A program made the position numbers and the translations under genes. From JABMPX01 sp964649795 (lineage in GTDB: Bacteria > Patescibacteriota > Minisyncoccia > Portnoybacterales > UBA2143): 10,614 nucleotides of DNA. Below, piece after piece: positions 1 to 7,041 of this stretch; position 1 is the first letter of the stretch, and every line of letters starts with the position of its first letter. A model generated the notes under the pieces. It saw only the letters and a list, made by a program, of their open reading frames with translations. It had not been told where the DNA came from and did not search any database. The DNA is taken from contig CAZYQY010000018.1 in NCBI GenBank assembly GCA_964649795.1, positions 1 to 10,614 of the forward strand, written 5' to 3'.

Positions 1-609
1 ATAAAGAAAGGCCGAATCAATACAGTTATCGCAATATTCGCAATAAACAATATTATACGAACTATTGCAATTAATGTCTTCGTACATTCGTTCACATTTA
101 ACTGTTAAGCTTGAATCAACGCATTCTTTTGCCATTGCAGCGCCATCCATATACAGACAATCTTCAGCTTTGTATCCTGTGCTCATATAGCAATTTTTGC
201 AATTGATTACTCCATTGCAATAATTACAATCAGCAGAATTTATAACTCTGAGATTAGGCCAAGGAACAACTTTTGATAGTTCATAAAATTGCTCAAAAAA
301 GGGCTTGTCAAAATCATAATCTTGACCATAATCCATTGGGTCCCATTTGTCAGACCACCAGATTTTTTGCTCATAGATTTTATACGGACTATCAGAATGA
401 AAAACAGAGATAATGTCCTTACCGGAAAAATTACATTTCCTTTTATAAAGCTTGCGATTATTGCGAGATCCTATTCTCCTCTGCATTCTGCAATCAGGAC
501 AAAACGTAGGTTCTGGAACATCTATCTTCTTGTAGAATTCAAAATCTTCTGGTTCTATTGTGAACTTGGCTTTGCAGTTTTGGCAGGTTTTTATTTTAGG
601 TTGAGGCAT
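1..609 (-). CDS. Cysteine-rich zinc-ribbon protein, paralogue B (N-terminal 203 residues; C-terminus off the left edge)
   Basis: The frame is open from an ATG at 609 to the window edge (203 complete codons, no stop), so this is a 5' partial gene. The protein opens with a zinc ribbon: C9 and C12 pair with C37 and C40, inside a pattern of the form CxxC - FxIxPEDFEFYKK - PxPxFCPxCR, similar to the 'probable zinc-ribbon' (zf-trcl) type. A short conserved linker with an IWWSDKWD motif (residues 83-90) follows, then from about residue 127 a block with closely spaced Cys, Asn and Tyr (NCKNC, CEYCDNC) that looks like the start of a repetitive beta-helix-like region. It is a clear paralogue of the protein at 3911-5650: 37 of the first 39 residues from KTCQNC onward are identical. 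The ATG lies 14 bases past a strong hairpin and has no Shine-Dalgarno-like sequence; no other ATG lies in frame between the preceding gene and this start. Function unknown; the zinc sites suggest nucleic-acid or protein binding, which is inference. Confidence 0.85.
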   Translation of the reverse strand, partial: MPQPKIKTCQNCKAKFTIEPEDFEFYKKIDVPEPTFCPDCRMQRRIGSRNNRKLYKRKCNFSGKDIISVFHSDSPYKIYEQKIWWSDKWDPMDYGQDYDFDKPFFEQFYELSKVVPWPNLRVINSADCNYCNGVINCKNCYMSTGYKAEDCLYMDGAAMAKECVDSSLTVKCERMYEDINCNSSYNIVYCEYCDNCIDSAFLY

Positions 610-623
610 ATTGTTTTTTATAA

Positions 624-656
624 AATTCAACCCTCGGATTTAACGAGGGTTGAATT
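624..656 (-). terminator. Perfect 13-bp hairpin between ATPase B and Cys-rich B; possible terminator or attenuator
   Basis: Arms at 624-636 and 644-656 are perfectly complementary over 13 bp around a 7-base loop. Read on the minus strand, the arm ends in AATT and runs on into TTAT, a short U-rich tail, whereas the plus-strand side continues without a T-run, so a terminator acting on minus-strand transcripts is the better reading. It begins about 10 bases after the ATPase B stop and ends 14 bases before the ATG of the next gene. That leaves no room for a separate promoter downstream of the hairpin, so it would more likely act as a partial terminator, an attenuator or a translation-modulating 5' hairpin than as a full stop. 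A dispersed palindromic repeat is the main alternative. Confidence 0.6.
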
Positions 657-666
657 CTGAAATGAT

Positions 667-2106
667 TTAAACTAATGGTTCTGGTTCTTTGTCTTTTTCT
701 TCGGGTTTTTTAACTTTTGCTGTTGTCTTTTTTACTTCAGCCTCTTCTTTTATCCTTTCCTCTTCTTCCAGTTTCTTTTTTACCTCTTCTAATGGAAAAG
801 TATATTTTTTCCTGCTCTGTTCTATAATCTTATCTTTATAAGATTCATGAACAGCTGGCAAAACATTAAGCGTTTCTGCGGAAAAAGGATCAAAGGTTTC
901 TCCATCAATGGCCATTTTAATATAGAACTCTTGAACGCCTAAATTAATCATATCTTCTGCTTCAAAGACTGGTTTCATCTCCGCAGCCAATTTAGCTGCA
1001 TCATCTCCGCCGACTCTAAAAACAATAATTGTGCCAATATTTCCCAGAACCGTTGCTAAAACCTGCGCTAATAATTGAGCTATATACTGATGGGCCACTG
1101 CAATGCAAAGTCCGTATTTTCTTGATTCAGTAAATAAATTTTCAAAGGTAGTTGTAACTAAATTATGGAACTCGTCTACATAAAGATAGAAATTCTTTCT
1201 GTCTTCCTCTTTCATTGAAGCCCGAGCCATGCCAGCCTGATAAAGCTTGGTAATAAACATTGAGCCGAAAAAACTGCTATTTTCCTCGCCTAACTTGCCT
1301 TTAGCTAAATTTATCAGAAGAATTTTTTCCTCATTCATAATTTTTTCCAAATCAATTTTATTTTCTTTCTGGCCAAAAATATTGCGTAATAAAGGATTAG
1401 AAAGAAACTGGCTCAATTTATTAACCAAAGGAATTATTGCATCAGTATCAAATTTTTCCGACCAGTCGGCAAATTCAACTGCCCAGAATCTTTTAACCAT
1501 ATCATCTTCAATATAATCAACAACTTTTTGTCGATAATTTCTGTCTGTTAACATAGAAATCATTCCACGCATAGTTGCTTCTGGATAATCAAGCAGGGCT
1601 AGACAGGTAAACCTGAAAACATGCTCCAAGCGAGGCGTCCAATTAGCCCCAAACTGCCTTTCTAAAACTTCGAGCAATCCCTGAGTAACTTGATGTTTTA
1701 GCGCAGGATCAATATTGGAAAGAGGATTAAAAGAAACAGGAAAATCTATATCAGCTGGATCAATTAAAATCACATCATCTATTCTCTGTTCAGGAATAAA
1801 ATCCAGAATGTTTTCAATTAAATCTCCGTGAGGATCTATTAAACAAACCCCATGGCCATAAGCAATGTCCTGGCGAATTAAAAGCTCTAAAAATTTACTT
1901 TTCCCCACACCGCTTTTGCCTACTGTATAAATATGCTTTGGCCTATCTTCTCTTTTAATGCCAAAAATAAACTTTTTTTCTTCTAAAGCAGCTTCATAAT
2001 TTGTCCTGCCAAAAAAAGAACATTCTTTTGTCTCTATTTTCCCATAAATTGGCAATTCTGGCGGCGGCGGCGCATATTTGATTTTACGAATTTTTTCTCT
2101 AGCCAT
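667..2106 (-). CDS. VirD4/TraG/TraD-like P-loop ATPase B (type IV coupling-type ATPase core, charged C-terminal tail)
   Basis: A 479-residue ATPase of the HerA/FtsK/VirD4-like group. Visible motifs: Walker A GKSGVGKS at 63-70, DPHGD at 91-95, a helical insertion around 135-250, Walker B FYLYVDEF at 306-313, and an AHQY segment at 338-341 that fits the polar sensor strand, followed by FRVG at 363-366. By analogy with the family it would form a ring that uses ATP to move DNA or couple substrates to a membrane channel. There is no transmembrane segment, so membrane docking must come from a partner, plausibly the product of 5652-7028. Residues 11-34 (a PPPPELP linker, then FFGRTNY) resemble the linker and first strand found just before the core in longer relatives. 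The tail from about 438 is rich in Lys and Glu and probably disordered or coiled. It lies 10 bases after ATPase A, its paralogue, and shares most core motifs. ATG start without Shine-Dalgarno. ATPase family is sure; substrate unknown. Confidence 0.9.
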   Translation of the reverse strand: MAREKIRKIKYAPPPPELPIYGKIETKECSFFGRTNYEAALEEKKFIFGIKREDRPKHIYTVGKSGVGKSKFLELLIRQDIAYGHGVCLIDPHGDLIENILDFIPEQRIDDVILIDPADIDFPVSFNPLSNIDPALKHQVTQGLLEVLERQFGANWTPRLEHVFRFTCLALLDYPEATMRGMISMLTDRNYRQKVVDYIEDDMVKRFWAVEFADWSEKFDTDAIIPLVNKLSQFLSNPLLRNIFGQKENKIDLEKIMNEEKILLINLAKGKLGEENSSFFGSMFITKLYQAGMARASMKEEDRKNFYLYVDEFHNLVTTTFENLFTESRKYGLCIAVAHQYIAQLLAQVLATVLGNIGTIIVFRVGGDDAAKLAAEMKPVFEAEDMINLGVQEFYIKMAIDGETFDPFSAETLNVLPAVHESYKDKIIEQSRKKYTFPLEEVKKKLEEEERIKEEAEVKKTTAKVKKPEEKDKEPEPLV

Positions 2107-2116
2107 AAATTTAAGA

Positions 2117-3832
2117 TTACTTACCTAATGCGTCATTCAGTGTTTTCCTTAAGTCTTTAAGATTAACTTCCTTTCTTATTCTTCTGTCCTTAAAGGAAAC
2201 TGGCTCTTTTTTTACAGCGTCTTTTAAAGAGACGGATGGTTTAGTTTTAGGAGTATTACTAACGCTAAATTCTATTCCTAATGCTCCTAATTCAGCTTTT
2301 TGTTCAGGTTTTTCTTCTGCTTTTTTAATATCCTGCTTAATTTCCGGTTGAATCTCTGGTTTAAAATTCAAAGATAATCTCTCTCCTTTTTTAGCTTTTT
2401 CAAAACAATCTTTGCAATAGACTGGCCTTTTGCCATCTGGTTCAAAACTTACTTCTGTTTCCTTGCCACAACTCCAGCAAATCGTTTTATTTTTTTTCAA
2501 AAACGGTTCTTTACTTTTTTGAATATTTTTCTCTTCTTCACTGCTTTCCGACGCAGTCCCACTCCATTTAGTAATTTTTTCCTCGACTTGTTCCCTTGAA
2601 TTAGCATATCTTTCTCTAGAAATATTAATGATTTTTTCTCTTTGATTAGTCACTCCAACGTCCATAGGCGGCAAAGTAGCAGCTGAAAAAGGACGCGAAC
2701 TAACTCCATCAATCATCATTTTTAGATAGATATTGTAATTGTCCAAATTAACCAAATCTCGCAGACTAAACTCTGGAAAAAATTCCTTTTCTAAAAACTC
2801 AGCGTCAGCCGCGCCAACTCTAAAAGAAATTATAGTTCCAACATTGCCAAAAACAGAATCTCTAACCTTAGTAGTAGTTTCGGTTATTAATTGTCCAATA
2901 TATTGATGAGCAATAATCAAATTAAGGCGATACTTTCTTGCCTCAGATAAAACATCGGCAAATGAGTCAGTGGCAAAGTTCTGGAATTCATCAACATAAA
3001 GATAAAAATCTTTTCGTTCATCTTCTGGAATTCTAATTCTTTCCATAGATTCTAATTGAATCTTAGTAATCAACATTGCTCCTAAAAGACCTGAATTATC
3101 TTCTCCAACTCTTCCTTTAGATACATTAACCAGCAAAATTTTATTGCTATTCATTATTTCTGGAATATCAATAGTGCTTTTGGATTGACCAATAATATTA
3201 CGGATTAAAGAAGTTGAAAGGAACTGTCCAACTTTGTTTTGGATTGGAGCAATTGCTTCATTTCTGAATTGATCGCGCCAGCCAGCATACTCATTAATCC
3301 AAAATGATTTGACTACTGGATCTTTAAGATTATCAATAATTTTCTGGCGATAATCTTTGTCAACTAAAATCCTGTTAATACCTAAAAGAGTAGTACCTGG
3401 CGTATCTACAAGAGCTAAAATACAATTATTTAGAATGTGTTCCATCCTAGCAGACCAAACATTCGCCCACATTTTAGTAAAAATTCCCATCAGACCAGAA
3501 GCAATTAAATGTTTGTATTTAGGATCAGGCACCTGTAAAACATTAAAGCCAACAGGATATTCAGTATCAGCTGGATTAAAATAGACCACATCATTAACTC
3601 TATGAGAAGGAATTCTATCTACTACTTCTTCAACGAATTCGCCATGCGGATCAACAATACATACTCCCTTGCCATTGTCAATATCCTGTAATGCCATGTT
3701 CTTTAAAAGAGCAGTTTTACCAACTCCGCTTTTACCGATAACATAAGTGTGCTGGCGCCTATCAAGACGCTTTATTCCAAAAGTTCTTTCTTGTCCTCTA
3801 AAATTAGTTTTTGCAAAAATAGTAATATCCAT
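2117..3832 (-). CDS. VirD4/TraG/TraD-like P-loop ATPase A with C-terminal zinc knuckle
   Basis: A 571-residue paralogue of ATPase B. The core has Walker A GKSGVGKT at 33-40, DPHGE at 61-65, Walker B FYLYVDEF at 276-283, AHQY at 308-311 and FRVG at 337-340, so the catalytic set looks intact. After the core (about 420) comes an acidic, low-complexity linker, then a four-cysteine zinc site, CWSC at 452-455 and CKDC at 473-476, then a Lys/Glu/Pro-rich stretch and a short amphipathic C-terminal segment (about 555-571). The zinc site suggests a nucleic-acid or protein contact absent from ATPase B. The protein begins abruptly at the first strand of the ATPase core (ITIFAKTNF) with no membrane anchor. 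The 78-base gap to the preceding gene is in frame and open after that gene's tandem TAA TAA, but contains no ATG, GTG or TTG, so the ATG at 3832 is the only ordinary start. No Shine-Dalgarno is visible. It probably acts with 5652-7028 as the missing N-terminal half; that is inference. Confidence 0.9.
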   Translation of the reverse strand: MDITIFAKTNFRGQERTFGIKRLDRRQHTYVIGKSGVGKTALLKNMALQDIDNGKGVCIVDPHGEFVEEVVDRIPSHRVNDVVYFNPADTEYPVGFNVLQVPDPKYKHLIASGLMGIFTKMWANVWSARMEHILNNCILALVDTPGTTLLGINRILVDKDYRQKIIDNLKDPVVKSFWINEYAGWRDQFRNEAIAPIQNKVGQFLSTSLIRNIIGQSKSTIDIPEIMNSNKILLVNVSKGRVGEDNSGLLGAMLITKIQLESMERIRIPEDERKDFYLYVDEFQNFATDSFADVLSEARKYRLNLIIAHQYIGQLITETTTKVRDSVFGNVGTIISFRVGAADAEFLEKEFFPEFSLRDLVNLDNYNIYLKMMIDGVSSRPFSAATLPPMDVGVTNQREKIINISRERYANSREQVEEKITKWSGTASESSEEEKNIQKSKEPFLKKNKTICWSCGKETEVSFEPDGKRPVYCKDCFEKAKKGERLSLNFKPEIQPEIKQDIKKAEEKPEQKAELGALGIEFSVSNTPKTKPSVSLKDAVKKEPVSFKDRRIRKEVNLKDLRKTLNDALGK

Positions 3833-3838
3833 GAATAA

Positions 3839-3896
3839 AATTTTTAATTTTTGTCCCTTCGTGACATCTCCCGTAGGGAGATAATTTTTAATTTTT
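3839..3896. repeat. Short hairpin flanked by 14-base AT-rich direct repeats, between Cys-rich A and ATPase A
   Basis: A 7-bp perfect stem (ATCTCCC 3866-3872, loop 3873-3875, GGGAGAT 3876-3882) sits between two identical copies of AATTTTTAATTTTT at 3839-3852 and 3883-3896. On the minus strand the hairpin is not followed directly by a T-run, so a standard terminator for minus-strand transcripts is not well supported. On the plus strand it is followed by AATTTTTAATTTTT, but no plus-strand gene ends here. It may be a small dispersed palindromic repeat, an mRNA processing or stability element, or a folded leader for ATPase A. Confidence 0.55.
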
Positions 3897-3910
3897 AAAC
3901 AAATTGCTTA

Positions 3911-5650
3911 TTACCCCACCTCCTTATTATAACACTTCTCGCAATAAACAATCTCTTTTCTATCTGGAGTGTATGTTGTTTGAAAGGTGTTTTTGCAAGG
4001 TTTATTCATACATTGTCTTGTGTATAGTTTCATTGGGTTTCTTTGTTTAATTCGTTCTCTATGTCTGCAATCAGGGCATAATCTTGGCAAGGGCAGGTTC
4101 ATCTTTTTGTAAAACTTGTATTCTTGGGGGATTATTCTGAATACTCTGCTTCCTGCGCAATCAGAAGAAGAACATTGTATCACTTCTTTTAATATAGAAT
4201 CATCTACATCTTTTATGTTATCTGGAAGGTCCTTTGCTTTTATAGTGGGTTCATACTCTGGTTTTGGCTTGTCATACCATGTATATCCTTGGTCTATTGC
4301 TTGTTGTTTGGTTAAAGGGAAGTATTCATTAGCTATTGTTTCATTATAGGCAAAGGGAGATAGTTCTACTGGGAAGAATTCTCCATACTTATATACTCTT
4401 CCTTTTTTATCTATGTAGGGCATCTTGTTTATATGTTCTTTTATCTTAGGAACTAATTCTTCATATTGTTCTTTTGTATATTGCTTGTTTAGAATACAGT
4501 ATTGCTTGTGGCGGAGGCCTACGCAGGCAAAGAGATTAGAGGAGGAGTGGCAGGAAAGACAATATTCTAAGTCGCGACAGTCAGGATTACAATCCAAAGA
4601 AAATTTTACCTTGTTGACCCCTCTGCCAATTGCATTCCCTTCATATATTAACCTCACATTTGCTCCGAAGCCACAAATATCGTAACAATCTTGAGCACCA
4701 GGCTTGTTTTCAAGAAACTGACAATACCTTAAATTTTCTCCACTTTGAATTGAATAAGAATTAAAAACATTTTTAGAATTATAAATATCATCACCAGTCA
4801 CATTAATGTTTTTCCTCGCATGCATAAACTTATTTGGAAATTTCAACCAAAATTCTTTAACCATTTTGTTTATTTCCGAAATACTTTGATATAAATCTAA
4901 GTCAAATTCTTTTAATTTCTTTTGATATTCTTCCTTAGAATATGGTTTATTGAAAATATGATATTTTTTATGTCTTAAATTAACACAACCAAAGCAATTA
5001 TGACAGTTAACACAATCTTTGCAAAAATAGATTTCTTGACAATCAGCGCAATTAGAAGAATAAAAAGATTTATAACAACCAGCTAACATAAAACTCTCAT
5101 AACATAATTCGCACTTGGATAAGTAAGAATTGTCGTAGGAATCTTTAACGTAATTTATTCTATAACTATAAGCGCAATTTTCATTATATCCCCCGCTAAA
5201 AACAAGATAACAATTCTTCAAATTTGCGACATGCATGCAATAATCACTATTTATTAAGTCAAGAATTGAACGGCTGGACCATGGCACTTTTTTAATTAAT
5301 CTTTTTAATTGTTCAAAAAAGGGCTTATTAAAATCATAATTTTGGTTATATTCTGTTGCATCCCACTTATCAGACCACCAGATTTCTTGATCATAAACTT
5401 TAATAGGCGCTTTTGGAGAAAATTGAGAAAAAATCTCTTTTCCGGAAAAATCACATTTTCTTTTATATAAATTTAAATCGTTTTTAAACGCAAACCTTCT
5501 CTGCATCCGACACTCCGGACAAAAGGTCGGCTTTGGCACATCTATTTTTTTATAAAATTCAAAATCCTCTGGTTCTATTGTAAACTTGGCTTTACAGTTC
5601 TGACATGTTTTGCTTGTTTGCCGATGAGGCAGAGTTTTAGATTGAAACAT
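3911..5650 (-). CDS. Cysteine-rich protein A: two zinc ribbons bracketing two beta-helix-like repeat blocks
   Basis: A 579-residue protein of unknown function with a symmetrical plan. Zinc ribbon 1 uses C16, C19, C44 and C47. Repeat block 1 (about 136-219) is dense in Cys, Asn, Ser and Tyr and ends in a cap, FGCVNLRHKKY at 220-230. Repeat block 2 (about 285-373) ends in a matching cap, FACVGLRHKQY at 374-384. Zinc ribbon 2 uses C493, C498, C525 and C528, followed by a second possible site, C547, C552, C570 and C573. Both ribbons share the pattern FYKK - PxPxxCPxCR - LYxRxC, so the protein looks internally duplicated. There is no signal peptide or membrane segment. The Cys/Asn ladder suggests a right-handed beta-helix stabilised by metal or stacking, which is inference. 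I start it at the ATG at 5650, one base after the upstream stop, and not at an in-frame TTG at 5671 overlapping that gene: the ATG fits the short N-terminus of the paralogue at 1-609. Translation may be coupled to the upstream gene. DNA/RNA binding or a scaffold role is possible. Confidence 0.85.
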   Translation of the reverse strand: MFQSKTLPHRQTSKTCQNCKAKFTIEPEDFEFYKKIDVPKPTFCPECRMQRRFAFKNDLNLYKRKCDFSGKEIFSQFSPKAPIKVYDQEIWWSDKWDATEYNQNYDFNKPFFEQLKRLIKKVPWSSRSILDLINSDYCMHVANLKNCYLVFSGGYNENCAYSYRINYVKDSYDNSYLSKCELCYESFMLAGCYKSFYSSNCADCQEIYFCKDCVNCHNCFGCVNLRHKKYHIFNKPYSKEEYQKKLKEFDLDLYQSISEINKMVKEFWLKFPNKFMHARKNINVTGDDIYNSKNVFNSYSIQSGENLRYCQFLENKPGAQDCYDICGFGANVRLIYEGNAIGRGVNKVKFSLDCNPDCRDLEYCLSCHSSSNLFACVGLRHKQYCILNKQYTKEQYEELVPKIKEHINKMPYIDKKGRVYKYGEFFPVELSPFAYNETIANEYFPLTKQQAIDQGYTWYDKPKPEYEPTIKAKDLPDNIKDVDDSILKEVIQCSSSDCAGSRVFRIIPQEYKFYKKMNLPLPRLCPDCRHRERIKQRNPMKLYTRQCMNKPCKNTFQTTYTPDRKEIVYCEKCYNKEVG

Positions 5651-5651
5651 A

Positions 5652-7028
5652 TTATTCAACTGGCAAACCAATAGGCGGTTCGCCTTTTCTTGCTTCTACT
5701 TTAGGCGTCAAAGGTGATTTAACAGTAATAACTGGGAAATGATATATTGTAGCCAATTCTTCTATGTTGAAAATAAAGGGCTTGCTTTTCATAAAAAACC
5801 AATTAAAAATTGGCAGGCGTTCGTATATAAGGGGCTTAAGATAATCATTTGCTTTTGAACGCTGGGCAAAATTTCTTCTTTTGTAATTATCAAGAACTTT
5901 TTTTTTGCGATAATGATTTCTTAATTCTTTTAATTCTATCCTATAATCAACTCCCGGCTCCACATCACCATTGCGCTTAAAACCATTAAGTCCTTGCGTA
6001 TTAAATTGTTTGTAAGCGCCGTATATTGCTCTTTTTATGTAGCCGGAGCGGAAAACGTCTTTTCTAGCCAAATAGATAAATCTAACAATAACTTCGTAAC
6101 CAATTTTAGAAATATTGCTTTCAATGGCATAAATTGTTTCTTGTTCTAATTTAGTAGTTTTCCATAAAAAAGGCGTATCTGATGTTTCTTCTCCCCTGAT
6201 GCCTTCTTCAGACACTTGACCAGTAATTGCTCTTTGAACCACTTCTTTACCAGCGTCTTTCCAGGCAATAGCCTCTTCTTTTATCAAGCCATTTTCTTTT
6301 TCTCTTACTCTGCCCATTAACTTATCTTTTAATTTTTCAGCTTCTTCTTTCCAACTATCAAATACAGGCCGAATTAATGTTTGAATCCAAACCTGCTCCC
6401 CTTGCTGTAATTTACTCATTACTTCTAATAATGAAGCTATTGGATCGATTCGCTGTTCATCTGCAGAAACATCTTTTTCAAAATCAGGATAAGTTCTAAT
6501 CGGATAAGCATCTTCTTCCATTAGCATAAGCTCTGAACCAAAAAGGTCATAATCCTTATTAGGAATATCCGAAGGAAACGAATCAACATAATCATCCACT
6601 TGGGTAATTTCAGCTTCTGGATATTGAGCGTAAATGCTAGCTTCAATCAAATCGCGAAATCTGGGTATAGTCCGAATAAGAAAATGGATTTCTCCATTTT
6701 GGCTAATTATTTCCAAACTGAATAGATACGGCTGGACTCCTAAAATATGGTTATCCCACCAATTAGGTATTCCATGAATGCCATGTAAACTAGCAAAAAA
6801 TTGTTCCATTGCTCGAGCTGTTTTTTGAATATCGCGTGGAGGAACAACTTCCAATAAAACCCATTCAAGATTTTGAAGGTTCATATTTCTGATATATTTT
6901 AACCATAAATCCCTGGCTAGAATAAAAAGAAACCAGGGAATCCAAATCCACCATAGAGATAATAAAAGCCCCCCTATGTAATAAAGGCCAGTAAGAATAA
7001 TAAAAATAATGTCTGAAAAAGAAGACAT
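5652..7028 (-). CDS. Membrane-anchored partner resembling the N-terminal half of a VirD4/TraG-like ATPase
   Basis: A 458-residue protein with a strongly hydrophobic N-terminus (about 7-43, rich in I, L, W and F; one long or two short membrane helices) and a large cytoplasmic remainder. It contains a VPPRDIQKTARAMEQFF segment (62-78), an RIDPIASLLEVM - GEQVWIQTLIRP segment (193-221), a charged helical insert (about 224-285), and a C-terminal stretch with IEELATIYHFP (422-432) followed by a proline-rich linker ending GEPPIGLPVE. From memory of the family, this order of elements precedes the ATPase core in longer, single-chain coupling-type ATPases, and ATPase A starts where this protein stops. 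It would anchor one or both soluble ATPases at the inner face of the membrane. ATG at 7028 has a weak AGG eight bases upstream, the only Shine-Dalgarno-like signal near a start in the window. It lies 13 bases after the regulator gene and one base before Cys-rich A. Family placement is moderately sure; the partner assignment is inferred. Confidence 0.75.
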   Translation of the reverse strand: MSSFSDIIFIILTGLYYIGGLLLSLWWIWIPWFLFILARDLWLKYIRNMNLQNLEWVLLEVVPPRDIQKTARAMEQFFASLHGIHGIPNWWDNHILGVQPYLFSLEIISQNGEIHFLIRTIPRFRDLIEASIYAQYPEAEITQVDDYVDSFPSDIPNKDYDLFGSELMLMEEDAYPIRTYPDFEKDVSADEQRIDPIASLLEVMSKLQQGEQVWIQTLIRPVFDSWKEEAEKLKDKLMGRVREKENGLIKEEAIAWKDAGKEVVQRAITGQVSEEGIRGEETSDTPFLWKTTKLEQETIYAIESNISKIGYEVIVRFIYLARKDVFRSGYIKRAIYGAYKQFNTQGLNGFKRNGDVEPGVDYRIELKELRNHYRKKKVLDNYKRRNFAQRSKANDYLKPLIYERLPIFNWFFMKSKPFIFNIEELATIYHFPVITVKSPLTPKVEARKGEPPIGLPVE

Positions 7029-7041
7029 CTGACCTGATGAT

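Noticed and set aside
289..660. Plus-strand open frame of 123 codons
   Set aside because: It is antisense to the well-supported zinc-ribbon gene at 1-609 and crosses the hairpin; its translation shows no family features.
1247..1516. Plus-strand open frames inside the ATPase, cysteine-rich and Sec genes (for example 1247-1516, 3357-3584, 4116-4349, 4425-4685, 8163-8387, 9015-9203)
   Set aside because: All are antisense to conserved coding regions and have low-complexity or biased translations expected of shadows.
4925..5250. CRISPR or tandem DNA repeat behind the Cys-rich repeats
   Set aside because: The repetition is at the protein level only; no regular DNA repeat and spacer pattern exists.
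3832..5652. Target-site duplication around the cysteine-rich gene, as a trace of transposition
   Set aside because: Only a six-base AT-rich inverted match (GAATAA/TTATTC) flanks it, which is expected by chance; no transposase or longer repeat was seen.
5651..5671. In-frame TTG at 5671 as the start of the cysteine-rich gene, overlapping the upstream gene
   Set aside because: The ATG at 5650 follows the upstream stop by one base and gives an N-terminus comparable to the paralogue at 1-609, whose start is also an ATG shortly before the first zinc ribbon.
667..7028. Integrated conjugative element or type IV secretion locus
   Set aside because: Only coupling-type ATPases and a membrane partner are visible; there is no relaxase, VirB4, channel component, integrase or attachment site, and the genes sit in line with the core secD-secF genes.
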